Assembly: GCA_903970295.1 (NCBI GenBank) | Contig: CAJCHQ010000720.1 | Span: 1 to 7,650, forward strand | DNA from: Bryobacterales bacterium | GTDB lineage: Bacteria > Cyanobacteriota > Vampirovibrionia > Obscuribacterales > Obscuribacteraceae | Direction: 5' to 3' | DNA length: 7,650 nt | Shown here: piece by piece, positions 1 to 5,657 of the stretch | Numbering within the stretch: the first letter of the stretch is position 1 | How the letters are laid out: the number at the start of each line of letters is the position of its first letter | Program-made: the position numbers and the translations under genes | The notes under the pieces: generated by a model | The model's input: only the letters and a program-made list of their open reading frames with translations | What the model was told of the DNA's origin: nothing | Database searches by the model: none

Positions 1-15
1 TTCATATATTGCTTG

Positions 16-759
16 CTAGTGTGCGGGCTTAGGCGCAAACAATCCTTGCAGCTGCGTCGGCGTGAGACTTGTAATGTGCTTGCTTTGCATGTACTGCTCT
101 ACCTCCCCGGCCAAATTGTATTCGATGTTCCTGTCGTCATCCCGAGTCTTTGCCGGGAAAGTATTGTTCAAAGCGTTTTGCAGAGTCTTCAAACCATTAC
201 TGGTGACATTGCCGGCTGTATCCGCAAACGGTTTCGTAGTAGCATCCTTCAGGAACATTTCTTCCGCAGTCTGAATCTCCAGGCTATTTGTTCGATCTGC
301 GTGATATGGATGGGCGCGCAAGTAGTTATGCACTTGAGCATTAGCATTGACCGCTTCGTTGGCTCCGGCGGGAAGCTGATCGTTGCCTCCATTCATCGCC
401 TTGGTAAAACTTGCATATGCAGGCTCTTGGGCTTTAGCCGTGTTGTAAGCTGAATCAATCGCCTGACCGACGTCTGGGTTTTTGAAGAGCGCAGCCTTTT
501 GTGGACTCTGCGCATCGTTGTGAGAGTAAGCCTCTGTCAGTTGGTCTTTGTGGTAAGCAATGGTCAGACTCGGAAGCACGTAGGTCTGATTCGTCTTGTC
601 GTCTCTGGCGACTTGGGACAGAACCGACGTCATCTCCTGCTTGTTCATTTGACAATCGCGCGCAAGAGCCTTCCATGCTGCTTCGGGACTGTTTTGGCCA
701 GCAGCCATGTGTTCAATCTTCAATGCTTCGGCGCGCGTGGACGCAGGGTTAGTGTCCAT
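16..759 (-). CDS. Hypothetical protein, 247 aa, soluble, Ala/Asn/Gln-rich
   Basis: I do not recognise this protein. The start is well supported: GGAG lies 7 nt before the ATG on the minus strand, and the frame is open for 247 codons to a TAG. It is hydrophilic and rich in Ala, Asn, Gln and Asp, with a single Cys (residue 36). It has no signal peptide and no membrane segment, so it is probably cytoplasmic. The first 60 residues look helical (EALKIEHMAA, EAAWKALARD). A middle stretch around residues 115-135 is low in complexity (Gly/Asn/Ala), and the C-terminus (about 200-240) is helical again. No catalytic motif is visible. It is divergent from the ROK kinase gene, with 275 bp between the starts. 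Those bases could hold both promoters, but no functional link follows. It is confidently a gene; its function is unknown. Confidence 0.8.
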   Translation of the reverse strand: MDTNPASTRAEALKIEHMAAGQNSPEAAWKALARDCQMNKQEMTSVLSQVARDDKTNQTYVLPSLTIAYHKDQLTEAYSHNDAQSPQKAALFKNPDVGQAIDSAYNTAKAQEPAYASFTKAMNGGNDQLPAGANEAVNANAQVHNYLRAHPYHADRTNSLEIQTAEEMFLKDATTKPFADTAGNVTSNGLKTLQNALNNTFPAKTRDDDRNIEYNLAGEVEQYMQSKHITSLTPTQLQGLFAPKPAH

Positions 760-971
760 AGTCTTTCTCCAGTTGAGATTTAGTAAAGAAGCGCGAGCCC
801 TGTTGCTGGGCGGAGCCGGAAAGATTTAGCCGTGGTACAAGCGGGAGCAATGAACTTTTTTTGCTTTGGCTAAACTTGCACTTAGTATGCACAGTAATTG
901 GGTCAGTTTCGGTTCAGCGGATGAATTTGCGGTTTCAATTCCCCAATTTAGTTTGTCGTCTTCACTTAAAT

Positions 972-1014
972 AACAGACAAGCAGCGACTGTCTGTTTGTA
1001 CTAAAATTCAGACA
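972..1014. promoter_or_regulatory. Operator-like dyad with third half-site before the ROK kinase
   Basis: AACAGACA (972-979) and TGTCTGTT (989-996) form a perfect 8-bp inverted repeat with a 9-bp spacer. A third half-site, CAGACA, lies at 1009-1014. The spacing and the absence of a T-run suit a dimeric repressor or activator site better than a terminator. The dyad covers the place where a -35 box would sit for the candidate -10 at 1002-1007, and the third half-site falls near the inferred transcription start. That it controls the kinase gene starting at 1035 is inferred; the repeat itself is directly visible. The cognate regulator is not in the window. Confidence 0.55.
1002..1007 (+). promoter_or_regulatory. 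Candidate -10 box for the ROK kinase gene
   Basis: TAAAAT matches TATAAT at five of six positions and would start transcription near 1014, about 20 nt before the ATG at 1035. No good -35 hexamer lies 16-18 bp upstream (the bases there are AAGCAG). Instead that position is occupied by the AACAGACA/TGTCTGTT dyad, which would fit a regulated promoter. This rests on sequence match alone. Confidence 0.3.
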
Positions 1015-1034
1015 AATCGGCATGGGGACGAAAA

Positions 1035-2024
1035 ATGGGCGACAAGTATGCAGTCGGCGTCGATTTCGGCGGCACGAAAATTGCGGCCGGGGTCGTGAAC
1101 CTGGAAAATGGACGGTTGGTTGGCGCCGCGAAAAAGAAGACGCGGCAGGTGCAAGAGCAGGACGATGTTGTCAAACGCGTGATCTCGGTTATCGACGAGG
1201 CTGTGTCGGAGGCGAATGTTGATATTAAAAGATTGCACGGCATCGGCATCGGCGCTGCCGGCATGGTCAATCGCCAGAAAGGGATTTTGATTGAAGGACC
1301 AAATATAGGCGTGCAGGACCTTCCGCTGACCGATCCGATCACCGCTCATTATCAACTGCCCTGCTATCTCGCCAATGACGTCGAGGTTGCCACGATGGGC
1401 GAACTGCACTTTGGCGCCGGCCGGGGTTGTGACAACTTCGTTTGCATCTTTGTCGGCACAGGCATCGGCTGCGGCATCGTCAGGGACAAGTCCATATATA
1501 GAGGGTCGACCGGAACTGCCGGCGAAATCGGCCACATGATTCTTTTCCCTGACGGCAGATATTGCGGTTGCGGTGCCTTCGGCTGTCTCGAAGCCTACGC
1601 CTCTCGCACTGCTCTGGCCAAGGGCATCCTCGCCGATCTGCAGCGCGGCCAAGATTCGATTATCCGTGACAAAGTCGATCCGGCTAAAGGCATTCTGCGC
1701 TCGAAGGCGATCGCCAACGCCGTTGAATTGGGCGATCAGGTGGTCACAACCAATGTCGTTTCCTGCGCTCAGTATTTCGGTATGGGCTTGGCCAGTGTGA
1801 TCAACTTTTATAACCCGTCACGCATCATTGTCGGTGGCGGCTTGATTGAAGCAGTTGATTTGTATTTGCAGATCGCCAGCAAAGAGGCTCGGCGTCGCTG
1901 TTTGAGAGTGCCAGCGCGCAAACTTGATATTGTTAAAGCTGAATTAGGCGACTTCGCTGGTATCATTGGCGCTGCTCTACTCGCCCGAGAATATGCAGCC
2001 AATAGCGGGCTTGTGGCTCAATAA
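1035..2024 (+). CDS. ROK-family sugar kinase (glucokinase-like)
   Basis: This is a 329-aa cytoplasmic kinase expected to phosphorylate a hexose or amino-sugar with ATP, most simply glucose to glucose-6-phosphate entering glycolysis. The ROK fold is clear. The phosphate-binding DFGGTK is at residues 10-15. LANDVE carries the catalytic Asp near 115, and VGTGIGCGIV (about 140-149) is the second phosphate loop. GEIGH at 163-167 carries sugar and zinc ligands. CGCGAFGCLE (177-186) supplies the three zinc cysteines typical of the family, and VGGG at 266-269 is the adenosine site. Length is normal and there is no N-terminal DNA-binding domain, so it is an enzyme and not a ROK repressor. GGGGA six nt before the ATG sets the start. 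Its stop overlaps the end of the convergent radical SAM gene by 7 bp. Substrate (glucose, N-acetylglucosamine, mannose or other) cannot be fixed from sequence. Confidence 0.93.
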   Translation: MGDKYAVGVDFGGTKIAAGVVNLENGRLVGAAKKKTRQVQEQDDVVKRVISVIDEAVSEANVDIKRLHGIGIGAAGMVNRQKGILIEGPNIGVQDLPLTDPITAHYQLPCYLANDVEVATMGELHFGAGRGCDNFVCIFVGTGIGCGIVRDKSIYRGSTGTAGEIGHMILFPDGRYCGCGAFGCLEAYASRTALAKGILADLQRGQDSIIRDKVDPAKGILRSKAIANAVELGDQVVTTNVVSCAQYFGMGLASVINFYNPSRIIVGGGLIEAVDLYLQIASKEARRRCLRVPARKLDIVKAELGDFAGIIGAALLAREYAANSGLVAQ

Positions 2025-2974
2025 CAGGCCAGATAGCGGCTGCCCTGCCGCGTACCGCGGCGCTCTAACTCGGCATGAATTTTGTCCATTACCGGTCTTT
2101 TGTCGAACGACCAATCTGGTGCCAACACTTCGTCTCTTGTGCCTTCGGCAATCAAACGCATGATAATTTGCTCGGGTGCCAGCATCTCGATTGCATCTGC
2201 CGCTAATTGCACATAGTCATCTTCAGTAAGCAGCTCGAGTGTGCCTCGGCGATACTCTGTTTCCAACGGCGTGCCCTTGTAGATGCAGAGCTGGTGAATC
2301 TTTACGCCTTGTACGCCGGAAGTCGAAACTTTGCTAATGGTGTCGAGCATCTCGCCTTTGCTTTCGCCTGGCAAGCCAAAAATCACGTGAGTAGCCAATC
2401 TCAGCTGTCGTGCTCTGGCGCGTTCGACGGTAGCGAAAAATTCTTCAGCACTGTGCCCTCTGTTGATCAGGTCGAGAGTGCGATTAGTCGCTGACTGCAA
2501 GCCAATTTCCAGCCAGACAAAGGTCTTTTCATTGTATTCGGCCAGCAAATCGAGAATGTTGTCTTCCAGGCAATCCGGTCTGGTGCCAATGCACAATCCA
2601 ACTACATCCGGCTCATTCAGAGCAACATCGTACAACTTCTTGAGAATTGCCTCGGGGGCGTAGGTATTGGTGAAGGCTTGAAAGTAGGCCAAAAATTTAT
2701 TTGCTTTGAATCTTTTGCGAATGCGGGCGATTCCCGTACGCAGCTGCTCTTGCACACTCGCTTCTTGACTGATTGTGGGAGCGCCTGAGCCCCTATCATC
2801 ACAGAAGGTACAACCGCCTGACGCCCGTGTACCGTCTCGATTCGGGCAGGTGAAACCGGCGTCGATCGGCACCGTATAGACCCTCGTGCCGAATTGGTTG
2901 CGCAAATAATTGTTGAAAGTGTTGTAGAGCGGTAGTGCGCCCGTCTCAACAGCTGCGAGTTGGGGAAAAGTCAT
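2018..2974 (-). CDS. Radical SAM protein, TIGR01212 family (YhcC/YtqA type)
   Basis: This 318-aa protein has the diagnostic cluster motif of the TIGR01212 (E. coli YhcC, B. subtilis YtqA) family. FTCPNRDGT starts a CX11CX2C pattern with Cys43, Cys55 and Cys58, expected to bind a 4Fe-4S cluster that cleaves S-adenosylmethionine. Other conserved blocks follow in order: GTRPDC (130-135), EIGLQS (156-161), HVIFGLPGE (196-204) and KIHQLCIYKGT (225-235). The length is normal for the family (a little over 300 aa). The reaction is not established for this group, and the fold resembles Elp3-like radical SAM enzymes. An in-frame TGA five codons upstream fixes the ATG as the start. The Shine-Dalgarno sequence is weak. 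A good sigma70-type promoter lies about 30 nt upstream of the start. The gene converges on the ROK kinase and probably forms a one-gene unit. Confidence 0.93.
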   Translation of the reverse strand: MTFPQLAAVETGALPLYNTFNNYLRNQFGTRVYTVPIDAGFTCPNRDGTRASGGCTFCDDRGSGAPTISQEASVQEQLRTGIARIRKRFKANKFLAYFQAFTNTYAPEAILKKLYDVALNEPDVVGLCIGTRPDCLEDNILDLLAEYNEKTFVWLEIGLQSATNRTLDLINRGHSAEEFFATVERARARQLRLATHVIFGLPGESKGEMLDTISKVSTSGVQGVKIHQLCIYKGTPLETEYRRGTLELLTEDDYVQLAADAIEMLAPEQIIMRLIAEGTRDEVLAPDWSFDKRPVMDKIHAELERRGTRQGSRYLACY

Positions 2975-3012
2975 GCTTGACGTCGCTCATTGACCAGTTT
3001 TAAGTATCAAGG

Positions 3013-3041
3013 ATTCTAGAACTTTCGCCGGTCGGTAGCAA
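3013..3041 (-). promoter_or_regulatory. Sigma70-type promoter for the radical SAM gene
   Basis: On the minus strand TTGCTA (3036-3041) is followed after exactly 17 bp by TAGAAT (3013-3018), which matches the -10 consensus at five of six positions. Transcription would begin near 3006, giving a leader of roughly 30 nt before the ATG at 2974. It is back to back with the tRNA promoter. Confidence 0.55.
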
Positions 3042-3060
3042 TTGGAATGTTTACCGACTC

Positions 3061-3089
3061 TTGAACTGTTCAACCGGGTTTGTTATTCT
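3061..3089 (+). promoter_or_regulatory. Sigma70-type promoter for tRNA-Glu
   Basis: TTGAAC (3061-3066) and TATTCT (3084-3089) are separated by exactly 17 bp. Each matches the consensus at four of six positions. The inferred start near 3096 leaves about 20 nt of 5' leader before the mature tRNA, as expected for a single-gene tRNA transcript trimmed by RNase P. Confidence 0.55.
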
Positions 3090-3117
3090 GCCATGCGTTG
3101 CGGCGAGCAAATACCTA

Positions 3118-3190
3118 GCCCCCATCGTCTAGAGGCCTAGGACACCTCCCTTTCACGGAGGCGACGCGGGTTCGAATCCCGCTGGGGGTA
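3118..3190 (+). tRNA. trnE: tRNA-Glu, anticodon UUC
   Basis: The full cloverleaf can be folded by eye. The acceptor stem is GCCCCCA/TGGGGGT with a terminal G-U pair and discriminator A (3190). The D arm is followed by anticodon stem CCTCC (3145-3149) / GGAGG (3157-3161). The loop is CTTTCAC with anticodon TTC at 3152-3154. The T stem is GCGGG/CCCGC around TTCGAAT. It closely resembles bacterial tRNA-Glu, including the CTAGAGGCC D-loop region. CCA is not encoded, so the tail must be added by a nucleotidyltransferase. It decodes GAA and GAG, and charged Glu-tRNA may also feed tetrapyrrole synthesis in bacteria that use that route. Confidence 0.97.
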
Positions 3191-3240
3191 ATTTTCTCAG
3201 CCGAACACCGCTCGTTGAGTCACCACTAAGTCACCTGCGG

Positions 3241-3729
3241 ATGGGTCGCAAGGCTAAAAAATTAAAAGGCAAGAAAATTGATTCGGTGCTTTCACCGAAT
3301 GGTGACTTAGATCAGCCTGAAGATCTAGATGAGGTCGAACGGCTGAGGCTCACGCACTGGGCATATGGCGCATGGCAAATGGATAACTACGCCAAGACTC
3401 CTGATCATTTTGTCAATTCAATCAAAGACTCGGCGCCATACACCTATGCCAGATTAGCGCCTCTCCTGGGCAGCACTGGTATGGGTAAGCAAGGCGCTCT
3501 CGGTCATAGCCCTGCGCTTCAAGAAGAAGAATTCAGCACCGCGGTTCATTTTGTTGTCGGTGGTGCTAATAGGCTAATTAAACGTGCAGATCTCGGGCAT
3601 GGCAGCGATACGGCTTTCTTGGAACATTTGTATGCGGAGAAGGAACGTGCGACTGGCGGTCGCTTTCACAATAGATATGAGCGTGAAAAGAATGACGTAA
3701 TGGCCGCGTTGCTTCAAGACATTCGTTAA
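3241..3729 (+). CDS. Hypothetical protein, 162 aa, basic N-terminus
   Basis: I do not recognise this protein. It has a strongly basic start (GRKAKKLKGKK), an acidic linker (DLDQPEDLDEVE, about 23-34), then a mixed aromatic domain (LTHWAYGAWQMDNYAK, about 37-52). The C-terminus is charged and probably helical (AEKERATGGRFHNRYEREKN). There is no signal peptide or membrane segment. ATG 3241 is the first start in the frame, but only a poor ribosome site precedes it. Codons are purine-first throughout, including the last 156 bp, which supports real coding. It begins 50 nt after tRNA-Glu. I see no integrase and no repeat of the tRNA 3' end, so integration at the tRNA is not shown. The 3' part overlaps the convergent DUF4238-type gene in antisense. 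The basic N-terminus could bind nucleic acid, but that is a guess. Confidence 0.65.
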   Translation: MGRKAKKLKGKKIDSVLSPNGDLDQPEDLDEVERLRLTHWAYGAWQMDNYAKTPDHFVNSIKDSAPYTYARLAPLLGSTGMGKQGALGHSPALQEEEFSTAVHFVVGGANRLIKRADLGHGSDTAFLEHLYAEKERATGGRFHNRYEREKNDVMAALLQDIR

Positions 3730-4551
3730 CCGCACCAGGTCCCTCTTTTCGGTTTTGATAGCATCAATCTTCCCGTCTTCCCAACCAATGCACATCGCTA
3801 GTTTGTGGCTCATTGGGAAAGTAATCAGGATGTCTTTGCGGTCCCAGCCACCCCCATCTGGTTCGCCCGCATAATCAACATTTAGAGAGCTTACTGGGCG
3901 ATCAGAAGTAATGAAGGCACCATCCTTAATAGCTGTTATTCTCAGCCATGACATGTGCATCAGGTAATCCACCAGAACTTGTATTTTTTTGAGGTTCAAA
4001 CCTAGAGCAAAAGGGGTGGGAACGTGGACGGAAAGCGTCTCGGCTTCTTTTAGTAAATTATCGGGCGTGAAATCCTGACAGGTCTCTTCCCGATACCTGC
4101 TTCTTGACTCCTCAAACAGCTCTGGCTTTGATGCTTGCATCTTCAAAATCATGATTATTGACTTCGTGTAAAACTCTTCCACAAACTTTTTGGTTTGTTC
4201 AATCTCTGCTGGCACTCTCGCTATGAAGCTTGCGACAAAATTTGCAATGTAGAGGCGGTCGTCCTCAGTTACTTCAGAATTCGGGTTTTCAATTCTCTTG
4301 AGAGTGCTCGGCCAGTCGGTTTCCAACATCCCCCAGAAGTCTTCAACTTCAGTATTCTTGATGCCGTTTTCATCCAGGAACACGTAGAAATCGTTAGAAC
4401 CAGCGAAGTTTCTGGGCGCTTTTCTATGCCAGCCTTTACCTGGCTTCTGGAAATCAAAAATAAACGCGGCGGCCTCCTGCCCCTGTACTGGAACCAGCTC
4501 CGTAAAATTCTTTAGGTAGCACTGTGGTAGATAGTGCTGATACTCACCCAT
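3574..4551 (-). CDS. DUF4238 family protein
   Basis: This 325-aa protein opens with HYLPQCYLKNFTE, the hallmark N-terminus of DUF4238 proteins (HHYVPQFYLKNF-like). Further family-like blocks are the WGMLETDWP and YIANFVASFIARVP segments (about residues 70-115), AFITSDRPVSSLN (about 215-227) and ITFPMSHKLAMCIGW (about 246-260). The molecular function is not known; members are scattered across bacterial genomes, often among accessory genes. AAGGA 8 nt before the ATG supports the start. The upstream small locus ends 36 bp before it on the same strand, so the two may be co-transcribed. The last 51 codons and the stop lie antisense to the 162-aa gene. A tail after the RLTN...GHYVI segment has no obvious family character, so the natural stop may have been lost and the end extended by chance. 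Confidence 0.82.
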   Translation of the reverse strand: MGEYQHYLPQCYLKNFTELVPVQGQEAAAFIFDFQKPGKGWHRKAPRNFAGSNDFYVFLDENGIKNTEVEDFWGMLETDWPSTLKRIENPNSEVTEDDRLYIANFVASFIARVPAEIEQTKKFVEEFYTKSIIMILKMQASKPELFEESRSRYREETCQDFTPDNLLKEAETLSVHVPTPFALGLNLKKIQVLVDYLMHMSWLRITAIKDGAFITSDRPVSSLNVDYAGEPDGGGWDRKDILITFPMSHKLAMCIGWEDGKIDAIKTEKRDLVRLTNVLKQRGHYVILFTLISIVKATASRTFLLRIQMFQESRIAAMPEICTFN

Positions 4552-4587
4552 TCTTGTCGTCCTTGATGGTACCGAATATGATGGCGG

Positions 4588-4839
4588 CTATTGATCCTCT
4601 AAGAAGATTCTGCGTGTGACCTGATTGTTTCCGCCGGCGTCGAACGTGATTTGGAGAACGTCGAGTTGTTCATCAGATTCCAAGTCGTGAACGTCTACCG
4701 AATACTCGATGGCTTGCGGGTTTTCAACATCAATTGCCGATTTTGACTGATCATTGAGGTAGACCCTGACAGGCCTGGGTTTTCGTCCACCTTCCTTGTG
4801 AAACGTCGTCAGCGCAACGCAAGGTTGGATTTTGTACAA
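4588..4839 (-). CDS. Small hypothetical protein or C-terminal part of a frameshifted gene
   Basis: The 83-codon frame starts at TTG (4839), with AGGA 6 nt upstream, so independent translation is possible. The protein is rich in beta-forming residues (RPVRVYLNDQ, AIEYSVDVHDLE, DVLQITFDAGG) and ends VTRRIFLEDQ. It has no signal peptide and I do not recognise it. The same frame is open further upstream and reads LALEYSGWRLYKIQ, which looks like genuine protein. It would join smoothly to the preceding 42-aa frame by a -1 shift, giving about 116 aa in total. It is followed 36 bp later by the DUF4238 gene on the same strand. Either this is the second of two overlapping genes, or it is the larger part of one gene with a frameshift. 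I lean to the latter. Confidence 0.5.
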   Translation of the reverse strand: MYKIQPCVALTTFHKEGGRKPRPVRVYLNDQSKSAIDVENPQAIEYSVDVHDLESDEQLDVLQITFDAGGNNQVTRRIFLEDQ

Positions 4840-4937
4840 CCGCCATCCTGAGTATTCGAGAGCGAGTCGACCACTTTCTTTTTATCTTTGCTTCCATCAC
4901 GGGCGATCATGATGGTGATTTTTTGGTCAAATGGCAT
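4809..4937 (-). CDS. Small ORF, 42 aa, or N-terminal part of a frameshifted gene
   Basis: ATG at 4937 has an excellent ribosome site (GGAGG, 6 nt spacing). A longer version starting near 5042 would read through unlikely Arg-rich sequence, so the short start is preferred. The product begins MPFDQKITIMIARDGSKDKK, a plausible beta strand and basic turn. It then loses protein-like character and ends at 4809, overlapping the next frame by 31 bp. A T AAA AAG heptamer near the basic turn is only an imperfect slippery site. A weak promoter candidate, TTGCCG (4987-4992) with 17 bp to TACTCT (4964-4969) on the minus strand, lies just upstream. The strong ribosome site argues that translation starts here. 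Whether the product stops or shifts frame is open. Confidence 0.5.
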   Translation of the reverse strand: MPFDQKITIMIARDGSKDKKKVVDSLSNTQDGGCTKSNLALR

Positions 4938-4963
4938 AAGCATCCTCCGTCTTAGTCGATGAA

Positions 4964-4992
4964 AGAGTAACTGCCTGGCTATGGGACGGCAA
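4964..4992 (-). promoter_or_regulatory. Weak promoter candidate for the small split locus
   Basis: On the minus strand TTGCCG (4987-4992) and TACTCT (4964-4969) have the ideal 17-bp spacing. Only four and three positions match the consensus hexamers. Its position, about 20-30 nt before the GGAGG-led ATG at 4937, is right for a promoter. The sequence support is thin. Confidence 0.2.
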
Positions 4993-5010
4993 CTTCCAAA
5001 AGCGTGCGGA

Positions 5011-5049
5011 TTCGGCGCTGCTACAAGCCGCCGATGCTGCAACGCTTAC
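5011..5049. repeat. 39-bp perfect direct repeat, copy 1
   Basis: These 39 bases, beginning TTCGGCGCTGCTACAAGC, recur without a mismatch at 5800-5838, and the flanks differ immediately on both sides. In the plus strand this copy encodes SALLQAADAATLT at the end of an ATG-less open stretch (4940-5056, ending TAG) whose preceding residues (ERVTAWLWDGNFQKRAD) also look protein-like. It could be a duplicated gene end or an interspersed element. Confidence 0.9.
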
Positions 5050-5060
5050 CAAATAGGGGT

Positions 5061-5267
5061 TTAAATTAAGCCTCTTGCACGTTCGTCGATGACTTGTTTG
5101 ACCAGCTTCTGATCGACTTTTCCGTCGTCAGTTTTCATAAGGCAACCGATACAGATGTTGTTCACTTCGCGTGGTATGCCTGCCGATGCTTCGTAAATCA
5201 ATTTAAGTGCACCATCCGTGAAAAGCTCAGGCGACATGTCGGCTGCTTTCAGTCGGTGTTTGAAATT
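5061..5267 (-). pseudogene. Remnant: C-terminal lid of an ExeA-like AAA+ ATPase
   Basis: The minus strand reads 68 aa from just after a TGA (5268-5270) to TAA. It starts NFKHRLKAAD, continues ELFTDGALKLIYEASAGIPR, then EVNNICIGCLM, and ends in a charged helix (KVDQKLVKQVIDERARG). This is the usual C-terminal lid of ExeA/GspA-type and TniB/TnsC-like AAA+ ATPases: the HRL-x-A start, the F-x-x-x-A-L-x-x-I-Y-x-x-S block and the G-I-P-R-x-x-N sensor-2 region. The P-loop, Walker B and sensor-1 parts, roughly three quarters of such a protein, are absent. What lies upstream is an unrelated ORF ending at the TGA. An internal ATG at 5237 could give 58 aa, but no good ribosome site precedes it. I read it as a truncated gene fragment; which ATPase subgroup it came from is not resolvable. 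Confidence 0.7.
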
Positions 5268-5657
5268 TCAAACTACGAGTTTGCAGCACACCAACGATCT
5301 CCCGACTCCAAAGATTAAGTTAGTGCCGGAAGCCGTTAAATCGGTGTAAATATGTTTGCCAACTTTAAACTTTTTGATCCATTTGCCATCACGGGTGAAA
5401 ACACAGAGCATCCCAGTATAGGTGCCGATGCAGATAAAGCAATCTGACAGAGCCGCGGGCAGGAAATCTGGAACTCCATGTTCGACGGCACCTAACCAGT
5501 TTGCGCGCCAAGAATGAATGCGATCATAATAGGCTCTTGCACGATCCCGATCCGCTGAGCCATTGCTCAGGTATTCCTTACTGCGCTCGGGGTGCTGGCT
5601 GGTGATGTCGCATAGATCGGCGATGAAATCGCACAGTGCCTTTTTGGGGCTGACCAT
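5268..5657 (-). CDS. Hypothetical protein fragment with beta-propeller-like C-terminus
   Basis: The ORF has 129 codons from ATG 5657. The first part is helical (KKALCDFIADLCDITSQHPE, about residues 5-24) and has a Trp-rich segment (YDRIHSWRANWLGAVEHG). The last 45 residues read like propeller blades: CFICIGTYTGMLCVFTRDGK, then HIYTDLTASGTNLIFGVG, ending LVCCKLVV. No ribosome site precedes the ATG. The frame is open to 5720 with convincing protein sequence (SLYPWILELCDSD), so the true gene began further upstream. There the coding signal moves to another frame (5675-5809, containing IFSGVVSGCDGGLVSRGP), which suggests a frameshift. It is most likely the 3' end of a decayed PQQ/WD-like repeat gene. 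Translation from 5657 cannot be excluded. Confidence 0.45.
   Translation of the reverse strand: MVSPKKALCDFIADLCDITSQHPERSKEYLSNGSADRDRARAYYDRIHSWRANWLGAVEHGVPDFLPAALSDCFICIGTYTGMLCVFTRDGKWIKKFKVGKHIYTDLTASGTNLIFGVGRSLVCCKLVV

Noticed and set aside
13..453. Plus-strand 146-codon ORF
   Set aside because: It is antisense to the 247-aa gene, which has a strong ribosome site and better composition. The translation is rich in Cys, Arg and Ser, typical of a shadow frame.
826..1023. Minus-strand 65-codon ORF between the divergent genes
   Set aside because: It lies over the dyad and promoter region, has no ribosome site and does not look like a protein.
1008..1652. Long minus-strand ORF (214 codons) inside the kinase gene
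   Set aside because: The plus strand encodes a complete ROK kinase with all motifs here; the reverse frame is a shadow of its codon bias.
3118..3240. tRNA-Glu as a used phage attachment site
   Set aside because: No second copy of the tRNA 3' end and no integrase gene are present in the window.
3728..3755. AACCG...CGGTT inverted repeat after the 162-aa gene as a terminator
   Set aside because: The stem is only 5 bp with a 17-base loop and a broken T-run, and it lies inside the convergent DUF4238 coding region.
4809..5042. 77-codon version of the small split-locus N-terminus
   Set aside because: The extra 35 residues are Arg/His-rich and run into the 39-bp repeat, while ATG 4937 has GGAGG at ideal spacing.
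5094..5318. Plus-strand 74-codon ORF
   Set aside because: It is antisense to the recognisable AAA+ ATPase lid remnant.
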